Shown piece after piece: positions 12,773 through 25,935 of a DNA stretch of 64,000 nucleotides. A program made the translations under genes and the position numbers. Positions within the stretch are counted from its first letter, which is position 1; the number at the start of each line of letters is the position of its first letter. The stretch lies in NCBI GenBank assembly GCA_005281725.1, contig SSBO01000012.1:10046080-10110079 (forward strand), written 5' to 3'. This DNA is from Wuchereria bancrofti (lineage: Eukaryota; Nematoda; Chromadorea; Rhabditida; Onchocercidae). Under the pieces are notes generated by a model. It saw only the letters and a list, made by a program, of their open reading frames with translations. It did not search any database and had not been told where the DNA came from.

Positions 12773-15700
12773 ATGTATAAAGTTATGCTTTTGGTATTGT
12801 TACTATATTCTGCATTAGCAACGGAAGAATCAAATTTGATTGATAGCTTACATTTACCAGAAGAGCATATTCAATATTGGGTAAATCGAGATAGTGCAGT
12901 GCGAAATTTATGCTTCAAAAATGAAATTTGTCGTTTAAAGGTTACTATTGTCTGTTTGTTTTTAGATGAATTTTTTAAATCTTTCTAACAATTCTAGAAA
13001 AAAAAGGTATTTCTAGCAATGGTAATTCACTGTTAAATTAAAATCGCTTCACTAAAATTGTTTTTTTTTCGTCCCATATGGTTCATGTCATTTTGTTTTA
13101 CATGCATATGAATCCATTTAATTGCGTTCCTTCAGTAAAATCATAGCTAATTATTAGCAATTAATGAATGAAAATGTTATGATTGATGAAAGCAAATGAA
13201 ATTTACTAGATGAAAATAGTTGTAGTTATCATTAAAGTCCAAATTAATTTTAACGCAAATTTAAATCTAGATTCTAAAATCAGTTCTAAAATCAAGATTG
13301 CTATGTCATTTAATACAATATTTGCGTGACGTGAAATAGCATAGGATTTGACCGTTTAAGTGCGTTTCTCCAGTAAAATCAAAACTAATTATTAGCGGTT
13401 AAATTATATTCCTTCTAAGTTTTTTGTCTTTTTCAAATAACGATTGCCATAAAAAATGGTATCACATGCGAATACAATTTCAGCATGCAATAAACAACAA
13501 ACATTGCTGGGGTTATGAGTCAAATTGTGAACCAGAAAACAGTTATTCTGTGCGAAAAACAAAATGCACAAAGCCAAACAGTTGGTTAGTTTCAAATTTT
13601 GTAAAGTTGTTTCATATATGTATATTTATATGTATATTTCTAGACAAAAATGTCAACTTTTTTTCTTAGCCCTTGTTTTCGTAACTGTATTTTATTCCTC
13701 ATTATCTAATTTTCATATGCTTTTTTTCTTTTCATTTCCAATCATTCTTACTTTAAAATGAATACCGTGAGGACAAAGTTTTGTTTATTATTTGGATTTT
13801 ATTTTGACCATTGCTACTCCTCCTTTTAGTATGATTTATCATGATTTAGAGTTTCTTATTTTTATTTTTAACTGAAATGTAAATGAAAGAATATTTAACG
13901 ACGAAACTGTCACTAAATAGAAAGCAAGCATTTTTATTCAGGTTTAGAATATTTGTTAAGTACTCAATAAAGTACATAAAAAGCCGAAGGATATCAATCA
14001 AATTTAACTAAGCGTTTATGCTGATATTTTAGGGGCACGAGCAGCACCGAATCACAGTTAGAGATATTTCAAAAACAAGGTGATTTTCGGAAATTAGCGC
14101 AAACATTTCACACTATCGAGCCAATTTGCATTTCAAATAATACTGTACGTAATCGCTATCTGAATATTTTTCATTTGGTTTGCCAATTATAATTGTTTCA
14201 GGTGGAAATCATTCTTTAAACTGAAATTTCTTGCACTGATTCCGAAAAATTTAGTTAGTTTATTTGCAGGAAGATAGTTTTCTGGAATGTTCTAGTCATT
14301 TAAGATTCTGTTGTGCAAGAAATATTTTCTTTGACTTCAAAAATTTGAATTCGAAAACTTCGAAGAGGTGAATGATGTTTTAATTTGGTTCTTTCTGCAA
14401 TATTTTAAATGAATTTAGAATTTCATTAAAGTTATTGTTTGTGATTGCAATTCGTTCACAACACTTATTTGCTACAAAAAAAAAAAAAAACTTGAATTTA
14501 AGATACCGAAATGATGTGATCCGGAAGGGGCAAGTTGGTGGAAACTGTAATGTACTATTTGACGAAAAATTGCTACATAGCAGAGCGGATGAAAAAAGTT
14601 ATTTGCAAAGTTGGTAAGTGATTGGTTTGCAGAAACTGAGGATGATATTTTCCAGCAAAGTTCTTCCTCTAACATTATTAAACTTTCTCTTTAATCTACT
14701 CGGCAACTCAGTTTAACTTATTATTCATTTAATTTTTACAACTGAAATCTGTGTGACCCTTTTTAAAAGGTATTTCTTTCTTTTCCAGTACTTTGACTAT
14801 GTTTTGGATACTACTCTAATTATTTTGGATGGAACTATAATTGGCGTTAACCATTCTAGGGCTCATGAATTAGAGTATTTTGAATCGTACCCTGATTTTC
14901 GGATTTCGGAACATCGATGTGATGTAATTTTTGATAAACCAACAGTACTAATCAAATTGGATGCATCAGTAAATATGTATCATCATTTCTGTGATTTTGT
15001 CAATTTGTATGCAAGCCAACATATTAATGGTTCAATTGATATGGATATCGATATCCTTTGGTGGGATACGGTTGGTTTTGTCATTCAATTAACAAATTTT
15101 ACTGATTATTCTTCTTTTGGGTTAGCTATGTTAATCGAACATTGAAAGTTGCTCTTTATACTTACTTCATTTAAATAGCGAAATTAGGGAATTTGATCTA
15201 TAACCGATCAAACGACAGTTCATACTGAAATCAAAACTGATCCAACTTGAGCTCAAAAAATTTCACAAAATAATGGTTTATTATAGTCTTTTTTATGACA
15301 TATTTTTAGTGGTTTAATGGTTTTGTTGATTCCATATTTGGAGCTACTTGGCGTGCTTTCACAGTAAACACACCTCATGAATTGATTGATCTGGGCGGGA
15401 AAGTAGTCTGTTTCCGGAATGTCATGTTTTCAATGCTTGCCAGACAGCGGTTCGGCCTCTATTATAATATGCCATTAGTAAGTTAAAATTTTCTGAAAAT
15501 TTTTATGGCTTTTTTGCAAAAGTTTGTAAACAAGATATAAGCAAAATATTAAAGAGTAGCTTATTTTAATAATGTAAGATACATGAAAGTAGTGATTTTT
15601 CAACTTAAATTGACCGAATTTGTTGACTTGGATAGGCCAAAATTCCGTCGAGAAATTATGATTGAGTGACAGGATAGAGAGAAGGAAAAAACTGTTCTTG

Positions 15701-18700
15701 CTTGATGTACATTTAGATATAATTGGGATCATGAGCACACTTTTAGTAAAACAAGAATTCTCCAAACTTTTAGTGAAAAGAACAACTTGAGACAGGAGAA
15801 AATTTCTTGAAATATTCGCCGTTTTAAATTAAACATTTCTTTTGTCTTGGATGCTTTGATTAAAGCTTAATGCTTTTTAGTTAAAGAAAAATGACATTTA
15901 ATTGTTCAGTTTTTCTAATTATTTATTTATTTGTTGATTATATTCCATAAATGTTGTTAGTATCATTTGCACTCTTTCCATTTTTTAGTTACACTGCCTT
16001 AAGTACTTCTTATCTCACATTGTAGATGCCAGGAAGACTCTAGCATAATTGAAGCCACAAAATGTCCTTAATATTTTGATGCATAAACCGTTATTGACCG
16101 TTATGCATAAACCATTAATTATCAATTGATAATTAACAGAGCCGGTTATTTCTCAATTTATTAGTAATAAACTTCTTGTTGGAATAGTAAAACTCGAGTT
16201 TTCAAAATTTGAATATTTGGAAAATTGTTTTTCGATTGATGGCTGTGAAGGAAGTGGCCTCATTCATGCATTTTCTCGGCATATTCTTCATCGTTTGATG
16301 ATTCGACAAAATGGACCATTATTAAATAAGATTCGCGTAACGTTATTGTCAAGAAGTACTCCGTTCAGGAAAATAATTAACGAAGATGAGGTAAGTCAAT
16401 AATTATGAATTATTTATTATTTCTTTTTAGCTGTTTATTTTGAATATGATTAGGCTAAATATATTTACTTTTTAAAAAAAAATTTTTTTTATGCCAAAGG
16501 TTTGTAAAAATATCTGAAGAATATTTGTAAATCCACTTTGTTAACTTTATAAACTATCTTTGTTGCTTTGATTACCACCGCTTGTTTGTACACCAACGGA
16601 TGCATTTTCGATTTCACTTTCATCAAATGTTTCTACTTGTTTCAATTCAATTGGAACGAGCACTGTCTGAAAAATTTTTTTTTACTCAATTATGCTAATT
16701 CTTTGATTCGTTCTTCAAATTTTAAAAATTTTTCATTCATCGAAAAGTTTTTTTTTTTGCAATTTTTAGAATTTTTTCTACTTACGCATATTTTTTATAC
16801 AATAAAGCTAGATTTCAAAGAAACAAACCATTTCCTTTTCAATCTTTTGAAAAAATTCTTCGACTGACCTGTTGTCCAATGAGAGGTTGTGTGAAGAAGT
16901 AGCCACGTGTTATTCGATCACTTTGAATGTGCCGTAAATTCTTGAAAAGTATATTCAAAATTCCAGCACAGCACAATGCTGAAAAAAAAAACAGATGCTT
17001 TTTTAAACAAGAATATTTTTATATGGAAATGAAAATTTTAAATAAAACATCAAGTCATGAAATTTAATGTAACTTATTAATGTTTCGTTGCATTTTTTGC
17101 TTCTTCCTAACTTTTAATCAGTAACTTTTCCTGTATATATCTTAAAAATTACTGCTGGTTCTGGGATTTGTCAATCTTATCACTCGAAGCTTATGCAACA
17201 TTAACGCTACTGGGTTGTCAGATCTCTTATTCATACAGTTTTAATAACAAATAGAGTACTTTTTTTTCTTTGGAAAAATTTAACGGAATGTGTTACCTTG
17301 TATGGGAGAAAGTACCATGTGCAAACTGTACATAGCTACTCGTGTATTGGATACAATTCGATTAAGTTCTAGGAAATTTTCCTGAAAAGTGATCATAAAT
17401 TTTAATGAACGAATGAAGTTTTAATAAATTTTAATGTTCACCTGTACTTTTGAAAAATATTTTCTGTTTTTTTTTCTTTTTTGATAGATCAAGAGTGCAA
17501 TTTGTTGATGTAAATTTATTGAGCAAACAGTAACCTCATAAAATGACCATCCTTGACCTCGTATTTGCTTATCTTCACCATAGATTAAGTATGCTGTCCA
17601 AATGAATATTGTCACAGCAACAATAAAGCCGATACTAGTAAATGCAATACAAAGCATCTAAAATATGCATTAATAAATAAGAAATGTAAATATAAGAACA
17701 TTGAAATGTATTAGAAATGTAGTAGAAAAAAAAATTAGAAATGTAAAATAATATTCGTATCACTTCTAGAACTATTTTGAAAACGAAAAATTTAGAATTC
17801 ATAAATTTCTAAAGCAGTAAGGAAGATGAGATCATTAGGTGATATGTGAAAGGATTTGGATGCTTATCTATCCACTACAAATCATACTTAAAGATTTGTT
17901 TTATTCAAATTAAAATTAGATAGTAAAAAATAATAATCATATACAGTAAAGGATAGAATTGCTTTTCCTCAACTATTGTAATTTAATAATTTCGAAATTT
18001 TTGCACAAGTTCAATTTTTTTTGCAAGATGTTCCAATCTTTACTAGAAATTTCCGTGTTGGCCTATATCTTATAAAGCATAAAACAGTGGAAGCATTGAG
18101 CATAAATGCGATACTTGCAATAACAGCCAGATAATACGGGCAACCATCATAAAAAACGCATATTATACCAAATATCATCTATAAAATAATCAAATTAATA
18201 AAGAAATTTAAAGTTTAACGGGAATTTTTGTTTTCAATTTTAAATAATTAAATGTCATTTACTAATTGAAGTGCTGCACCAAAAGCGACCAAAGTAAGAG
18301 TGAGTAATGTTCGTGCTTGCATTAGTATAACTTGGTTTGTAACCACTTGATCAATCTAAAATTTGAAATTTATGAAATCAATTTTTCCATAATTGTTTTA
18401 TTTTTGTAATGTAGCATTTGGAATTTTTATTTTAAATTTCAAAAATTTCCACTATTAACTAATAGGAAATATCTTTTCAATATCAATTAGTTTAACAAGA
18501 AAGTGATGAAAAAAAAAACAAGCATACATGGAATGACGGCGAATTGACGGTTCCTTTGGACGTTGAACTTTCGATCATTTGGTTTACATTGTGGATATTT
18601 GCAATTGTACGTACTGAAAATTTCATATGTAACAAAAGATTGTCATGAAACCATGATTGAAAAAAAAATAGATGAAATTTCATAAATCAAGTTTTGTAAT

Positions 18701-21700
18701 TTTTTATAAGAAAATTTCTTAATTTTGTAATCACTTATATTTCCTATTCTTTTTGCAAATAAACTTCTGAAATAACTACCATTTGCAATTTTATATCTAA
18801 TATTTAATAACTAATTTATTATTAAAAAATTCTAATATCTAATAACTAATTTATTATTATTTTCTTTAATTTTTAAATTTCTTAAAGCATTTCTTAATTT
18901 TTTTTTCTCTTAATTTAAGGCATCTATATGCTCTAGGGGAATTTGAAAAAATTTCTCTATATACCTGTAGATTTTGTTGTTATAGTATCATCTGATTCTA
19001 CCGTTGTAATGGAATCTGTATGATTCCTTTGAACTCCACAACCATCAATCAAATGTTGTAGTCCATAGGTATCACGATAATAAACAGTGGGCGGGAATGA
19101 TCCAACTGGCTTTAAAAAAGAAACGAATTAATTAATTTTGAATTTTAGAAATTTGACAATTATATACTTGTTTAACTTTTTAAGTGTATTATTTATCAAT
19201 ATTAAGTATTTTATTTTTGATTATTAATAATGTGAGATTAAATATCTTTAAAATAGTGGTTATAATTAATTGTAACTACTACATGAGAATTTAATATTCA
19301 GGTACATGGATTACAGATTAGAATTTAATAATTAAAGAATATGAACGATATTAACGAACTAGACTGTTTGAAGAAGTCCTATAGGGAATAGGTGCAGCCA
19401 TAATGATAGCATGCAAATGAATCTCGAAAATATATATTAGTTTAACGATAACCGATGAAATATGATATTATTATTATCAGTTTCATCTCAAATTCATCGT
19501 TAATGCATTAGTTCGATACATATTCATCCATTGTTTGAAGCTGTAAATTTTTTTTTTTTAATTTATGAATTAAATTGAAATGGTGAAAATGATAAATGAA
19601 AATTACTGATTTATAAGTAATCTAAATCAATCATAGAGTCTAAAAATTAGGACGTAAGAAATATCGTATTTTAATTATATTCACAGCAAATAAATTTAAA
19701 AAAAAAATGGAAAAAAGAAATAGATGAATAAGATATGAGCGCAATAAATGGTAATATTCATGATATTAATAAAATGAGATTGATTTATGATTAAATCAAG
19801 ATTTAAATCTGCTTAATTTAAAATAAATACGAAATTAATGGAATTAATTGAAGAGAAAATAGATTGAAATTTTTATTATCCTCCTTAATTAATAGTATTA
19901 TAAGCATATTAAGCGTAATTTCTAGTTAAAATTATTTTACTAATTAATATATTAACTTTTTTTTCTGTATAGTTATACAAAATAATCAAATAATTCATTA
20001 GTAATAGGTATAGTAATTAAAAGAAAAATTTTGACAATACTTTTCAATACTGATAAATGTTAATAAATATATGTTTAGGAAAAAAAGAAAAAAAAACTTA
20101 ATAGAATTATAGTGCGATTATTTGTTAAGGTGAAGAAAGTAAGATTGAAGAGGAATGAAGAAATATGTAATGTTTGAAGTGAACAATTTATTGATGCATT
20201 TAAAGAATGAAATTGTTAAAATGGTTTAGTTAGTTAGTTAGTTAGTTAGCTAACACTGATTCACAATGATAAGATACACACACTAGTAAACAAAAAGATA
20301 GACAGACAGACGGACTTATCTATTGGCAGTTAAAGTTTATTATCACTTATTTATCCTATCATCCTTATCCATTCATTCATTCATTGATGATCGTTTTTCA
20401 AAAAAGATATGATAGCACTTGAAATGATTATGTTAAACGTTTTAAGCAAAATAGCTTTTTGTCAAAATAGAAATGATGAGATTACTTTATGTTATAATTA
20501 TATCTTTTTAAAATGCGCCCTCTTTTCAGTGTTTTTTCAACTTTTTCTTTTCTTTTCATTTATTTACCAATTGATTGATTGATTGACTGATCGATTTATT
20601 TGATTATTTAATTTTCTAAGTAATAATATATGTTAAATTTACGCGAGAAAAATGAAACGTTATTTCAAAAAAAAGAAAAAAAAAGGAAAGGAATTTAATA
20701 ACTTATGTTATTTCTTTCTTTTCTTGTTGCTTTATTTTATCTTTTTTTCTTTCCGCCTGTTTGTTTGTTCTTTTTTTTTGATACTGTCTGAAATTAAAAA
20801 TTTTTGAGTTAGCATTTTAATTTTCAACTGACACATTCATCCATTTTATCTACAATGATTTTTTTTTTTTGTTGTGAATAAATATTTTTGCCACTTGATA
20901 TGATAGATGATATCAAGGTTATTTATATTCAAAAACAAAATTAGTCCCAATTAATTTGTGACAATTTCGGAGTATAATTATGATTATGCTAACTATGCAT
21001 TCATTTTAAATTTTACTAATATTTATTACTTTATAAACCGTTAATTGATATTTAATTAACAGTTTATATACTATTGCTGTCTTATTTCAATTTTCATACT
21101 AAATTTACTTTTCTAAATTTAGTGACTTATTATGATCGTTTTTTTTTTCTTTCTTTTTTTCTCAAAAATTTATTGTATCATTTTAGCTAATGGAAGTTTT
21201 GAAAAGTATTCCGGGTGTTATTGAAAGACGAATTGATTATAACAGGTTTCTGTTATTATTATTCTTTGCTTAATTCCTTAATTCTTTTTTTCTTTGAATT
21301 TCAATTTTTATAATTAATGTTGTTGAACTATTGTAGAAGCATTACATTTTTACAACAATTGGAAATAACACATAATAGTGATATATTCATTGGAATGCAT
21401 GGCAGTGGTTTAACGCATTTGTTATTTTTACCGGATTGGGCTGTCATCTTCGAATTGTATGTTTCCGGTTCATAAATGTTTTTTTTTTTTGGATTGCTTA
21501 TATATTTTTAGTGAAGATTTTTACTGATTTGGGCTCTCATCTCGGAATTGTATGTTTCCGTTCGTATATATATTTTTTTTCTAAATTGATTATATTTTAG
21601 CGAAGATTAATCATAAGTGATAAATGATTATGATTGATTTTTGTTCAAAAATTTTGCTATATGATAGACAAATAAAAAGTGGAAGAGAACGGAGAGAGAG

Positions 21701-22797
21701 AGAGGGGGAGTAAAAGGGAGGATGAGGAAGTTCAAAGTTAGATTTTATTTTTAACTTTTGTTTCCCTTTTTTTTTCGAATTTGTTTTTGTTTTGTTTTGT
21801 TTTTTATCTTTATCAAAACTTTTTTGCAAAAGTTTAATGATTATTTACTATTTATTATAGAATTATATCATTTGTTAATTAGGAATAGATTGATTGTATT
21901 AATTTGATTGTAAGTAATTCAACAGCTTTAATATTGATTTTACGTTTGTTTTCTTTAGTTGTTTGCATTTTAATTATTTGTATTGTTTAAATGGTTTTTA
22001 TTATTTCTCTCAAATATTTTAAGGTACAATTGTGGTGATACGAATTGTTATTGGGATTTAGCACGTTTACGAGGTGTTAAGTATTTTACATGGACAAAAA
22101 GTGATAAAGTATTTCCAGTTGGTGAGGGTATACATCCACAAACGGGTAGGCTACATCAAAAATTTCAAAATTATCGATTTGATCGAGATGAATTTCAAAG
22201 GCTTGTTCTTATGGTAAGTGTAATTTTTTATTTATGGTAAATGTTTTCTCATCGTAGGCTTTTATTGAAGATGTAGACATATTAGCTTTAATTGAATTTA
22301 ATCATATATTTTGATTTGCAGGTATGAATTTAATAGATGAAATAATACAAGTTAGAGATTTCAAATATTTGAAATATTATTTATTTATTTTTTCATAATA
22401 CTGATTATTATTTTTTGCTTGGATTTTTCTAAATTTCTTGATTTTTTCTTTTTTTTGCATAATAGTGGGACTTTTTGAGCTATGTTTTAATCTTTGTCCA
22501 TTTTAAACATTCAAACTATATTTCAAATTGTATATCTGTTTATGGTTATAGCTATGAATGAATTATAAAATTTGTGTCTATGAAATTTATTATTAATTTT
22601 CAAAAATTTTACTAATAATTATCAGACTATTCACTATAGATAAGAGAGTTTGTGTAAAATTAAAATATTAAAAAAGTTTTTATATGTCATAAAATCATTT
22701 TAGTTTATTTAAGCAAGTGGAATATGTGCGACGTCATCCGGCATATGTCATAGAATTACAGAAACAAAAACGAAAACAGCATAATGAAGAACTGTGA
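12773..22797 (+). CDS. eogt: EGF-domain-specific O-GlcNAc transferase (GT61), 12 exons
   Basis: ER-lumenal enzyme that transfers GlcNAc from UDP-GlcNAc to Ser/Thr of secreted EGF-like domains. Exons: 12773-12940, 13484-13584, 14033-14144, 14270-14367, 14503-14613, 14860-15070, 15310-15477, about 16199-16390, 21187-21245, 21337-21456, 22024-22213, 22714-22797. All phases agree and give 537 residues (human about 527). A signal peptide opens the protein ([16 protein letters not shown]), followed by [18 protein letters not shown] and GQVGGNCNV. Core motifs include NMYHHFCDF at about 235-243, [22 protein letters not shown] from about 426, then [14 protein letters not shown]. The C-terminus HNEEL corresponds to the family's ER-retrieval tail (human HDEL). 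The least certain point is the exon-8 acceptor. Intron 8 contains another gene on the opposite strand. Confidence 0.94.
13117..13403 (+). repeat. Diverged direct repeat in EOGT intron 1
   Basis: About 48 bases at 13117-13164 and 13354-13403 share the pattern GCGTT..CAGTAAAATCA...CTAATTATTAGC.RTTAA. They lie 190 bases apart in the same intron. Possibly two copies of a short dispersed repeat, or a local duplication. Confidence 0.6.
16115..16136. repeat. 22-bp perfect palindrome in EOGT intron 7
   Basis: The sequence TTAATTATCAA is followed directly by its reverse complement. It lies about 60 bases before the only plausible start of EOGT exon 8, just after a short direct repeat (ATGCATAAACC, near 16080 and 16103). 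Confidence 0.8.
16413..16418 (-). terminator. Possible polyadenylation signal of the nested gene
   Basis: AATAAA on the minus strand lies about 130 bases after the stop codon and only about 25 bases from EOGT exon 8. The nested transcript's 3' end would therefore fall beside or over that exon in antisense. Confidence 0.35.
16547..19401 (-). CDS. Nested four-transmembrane protein gene, 9 exons, function unknown
   Basis: The gene lies wholly inside EOGT intron 8, on the opposite strand. Exons in transcript order: 19401-19360, 19109-18965, 18613-18528, 18355-18263, 18178-18044, 17657-17535, 17381-17297, 16978-16869, 16666-16547 (TAA stop). All junction phases fit and give 312 residues. The soluble N-terminus begins [14 protein letters not shown]. 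Four hydrophobic spans lie at about 108-132 (ending [10 protein letters not shown]), 137-158 ([16 protein letters not shown]), 168-193 ([18 protein letters not shown]) and 223-248 ([12 protein letters not shown]). The C-terminus is polar and acidic. The layout resembles MS4A/tetraspan-like small membrane proteins, but no family signature was recognised. The weakest parts are the first exon and the acceptor before CCAGTTGG (TTTAAAG). Confidence 0.75.
19402..21186. other. Rest of EOGT intron 8 upstream of the nested gene
   Basis: AT-rich sequence that must hold the nested gene's promoter. It includes a TTAG tandem repeat at 20225-20252, a short GACA run near 20300 and poly-T tracts. No coding frame was recognised. 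Confidence 0.5.
21428..21608 (+). repeat. Tandem duplication of the EOGT exon-10 end and its splice donor
   Basis: Positions 21428-21518 (last codons of exon 10, the donor GTATGT, then intron to TTTTAGTGAAGATT) are followed directly by a diverged copy at 21521-21608 with the order TTACTGATTTGGGCT, GGAATTGTATGTTTCC, T-run, TTTTAGCGAAGATT. The second copy lies in the intron but keeps an intact GTATGT donor. The coding copy is the first one, since it gives [11 protein letters not shown]. Confidence 0.85.
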
Positions 22798-25779
22798 AGA
22801 ATTGTTTATTCTGTTTATGTAAATTTCGGGTATGAGTTTTTAATTGTAGATTTGATTATTTTTATCCTGTAGTTTTTTTTTTTTTTTTAAATCTAATTCA
22901 TTTATTATCATTTTATGTTAGATTTCGTTGCTTTATGTAAAATATTGCGGCAAATTTTAAGCATCGTACATTTGATAGAGGAGGAAATAATAGTTATTGG
23001 GATTGTGTAAATTAGGTTAACTTGAAATTAACTCAATTTATGATTGATGAAATTAATTCAATTTGTGTTTAGATTGTTTTTGTCCGTTTATATGAGTTTT
23101 TTATCAGTTCATGTAAAAATTATTGCATCTTGTAGTTTATATCAGAATAACATTTTACCTTACGTACTTAGTTCCAATTATTGTTTACTTTTTATTCCCA
23201 TTACGAAATTTAGTGATCGTCGAGGAACATCATTCTCTCTCTTTTTTGTAGAAGAATGAAAGATATAGGTAAAATTAGAATTGTAATCATTTCAGAGCAA
23301 AACTGTGTGACGAAAGTAATTGCATCTTTTAGATGAAATTCTTTATGCAAAATGTTGATTAGTTTAATTTTTCAAATCTTAAATGATATTCTTTTGTATC
23401 AGTTGGCTTCCTTTCCTTTTTTTCTTTCTTTTTTTTGAAAAAATTGTAAAATATATTTGTTACTTGTTGAATTTGTTAAATTGTTTTCTTATTATTACTG
23501 TTGTAATTATCTGAACAAATTCTTCATGTATTTCTTTCCAGTTTTCCTGTTTTTTCTTCGTTTTTTTCTTTTTTTTTTTTAAAAAAATACAACGATTAAT
23601 AATTTACGAAGTACTAAGCATTTTTTACACCAATGCTTTTTATTATTTCACTAATCATTTATGATATTGGATGATATCTTTTTACACTCATAATAACTGA
23701 ATATTTTTATTAATCTTAGTGTTATATTATCAGTTATTGTAAAATTTCATATTACTATTTAATCATAGTGGTTAAATATTGCTAACACTTCATTATCAGT
23801 CATAAAAGAATCAGTAGTGATTATTAGCACTGTAATGATGAAGGAGGATGAAATGTTAAATTAAGTGATAGAATTATTACATCACTAATCACCAAATCTT
23901 CAACATCTGTTATCTATTTGATAAACGGAAATGCATCATTAAATACAGTGAATAAACTACTAAACATCAATGGGATGTGAATGAATTAGACACTGATGAA
24001 TGATAATTTGTTAAACAAATTAACAGCAAAAGTATAATACAAGTAAATAAAATTTTAATATTTTTTTTTACAAACTAGCAATAATTGATACGCGAAAAGC
24101 ATTAGATTTGTAGTATGGAATTTCATATTTTATTTGAATATTGAAAAAGAAGAAAGCAAAAAAGAAGGGAAACGGAAATTTTTATTATCAAAAAAAAGTC
24201 TATAATAAAATTTTTATCATTTATTTATTGTAATCAATCAGTTACTAGCAATTGTACAAAAAAGATAAATCAATAGTCAGTAATAATACGGAAGCAATAA
24301 TTTTATTTCTACCGTTAAAGTACAATCGGAAGTATAACTTCAATTTTCCTTTTTTTGATTTTTAATTGAATAAAAAGAAAAATTGAAAGAGAAGAAAAAG
24401 GAAGGGGGAGAAAGGAAAAGAAAAACGAAGAAAGGAAGTGAAAAGTGATTGATAATCGCTTTTCTAACTCCTTGTGTTGAAATCTAATTTTTAATTTACT
24501 AATTTGTAACAAAATATTGAAAGCATATTATTATTCCTCTTTCTCCTTTCTTTTTATTTCCTGTCCCATTTTCTCTTTTCTCATAATAATATCTGATAAT
24601 GCAATTTGTTAAATTAGAAATCAAAATTTTCTTCTGTCATTTGTCTCATAATACATTAGTCGTATGCCTTAAGTTATATGCTCACACTTTTCATCATAAG
24701 TTTCTCACTATGCTTAATACTTTTTAGTTAAAATAAATTTAAAATTTGTTATATCAAATGATGATTTCTTCATTATCAATTTTTTTTCTTTAAAAAAAAC
24801 TAAAAGTGATGTCAATCAATTTTTTTACTAAATATAAGAGATGGGAAATTTTAGCAATCATTGCAATTTTGCGTAACAATAAAGTTCAAATTAAAAAAAA
24901 AGCTAAAAAATAAAACACAAAGAATTCAAATTAAAAAAGCTAGAAGCCGTATAAGAGACGACAATAATAGGTATAATAAATAAACAGCGAAATTTTCATA
25001 TCATAATAATATAAATACCAAATATTTGTTTATTAGAACAGATTAATTAAACGGATCGATGTTATTTAATCGTTAACTAATTGTCACTATCATCGTCATC
25101 ATCATTACCAGTTAAATTATTAATTATTATCAACTCAATACTCATTTGATGGTAGTGATGATGACAAAATATCTGATGACTATTATTATCATTTATCATT
25201 GTTATCAATTATCGTCATCACTGTATGAAAAGTTTGGTATGTAAAAGTTTAATTTACGAATAAAATAATGATTAAAATGTTAATCAAAATTTATCATTTA
25301 AAAGTGTAATGAATGCTTATTGATGAATGAATTATTTAAGAAATCAAATTTCAATATTGTCAAGTAATCGTTTTATCATAAATGAATGAGTGATTAGATT
25401 TTGTAATGTTAACGATTTTTTTCCTTTTAATATTATTGGTTGGAAACATATGAGAAAAGTTTTCTTTCTTCAGTCATTTTGAAGATTTAAAAAAAAACCT
25501 AAAAATGACCAAAATAACAAGTAAAATAACAAAATTTTCATATTAATAAAATGAAACAAAAGCAATAAATTATCGCATAAACAAAAAGAAAGAAAGCTGA
25601 AATGAGAATTAAATTTTAATATTAATAATGAAGCTATGCTGAATACAATAAATTTATTATAATTTATATAAATTATAATTTAAAAAAATTTTTTTCTGTA
25701 GTTAAAATCTTAAAAATGAATTTTTTTTTCATTCACTCATTATTTATTTTATTTTTTTAAAAGAATCATCTCATAACTG

Positions 25780-25935
25780 ATGATAATTACACTTGAGTTG
25801 ATTGGTGAACAGAAGAAGCAAGTGCTTCAAAATGTCAACAATACGCTTTTAGCACAAATGCTTAAAAAAAAAGAAATAAAAGACAAGATCCGAAGTCCAT
25901 TGGGAGTATCGGATAATGTTTTCTTTACTCTAAGT
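25780..25935 (+). other. Isolated exon-like open frame
   Basis: An ATG-initiated frame beginning MIITLELIGEQKKQVLQ, then NNTLLAQMLKKKEIKDK and IRSPLGVSDNVFFTL, followed by a GT (CTCTAA|GTAAAA). Its codon mix is less AT-skewed than its surroundings and it is hydrophilic. No partner exon or family was recognised. It could be a lone exon of an unrecognised gene, a transposon remnant or chance. Confidence 0.2.

Noticed and set aside
15475..15765. Minus-strand frame in EOGT intron 7
   Set aside because: AT-rich chance frame with no splice context.
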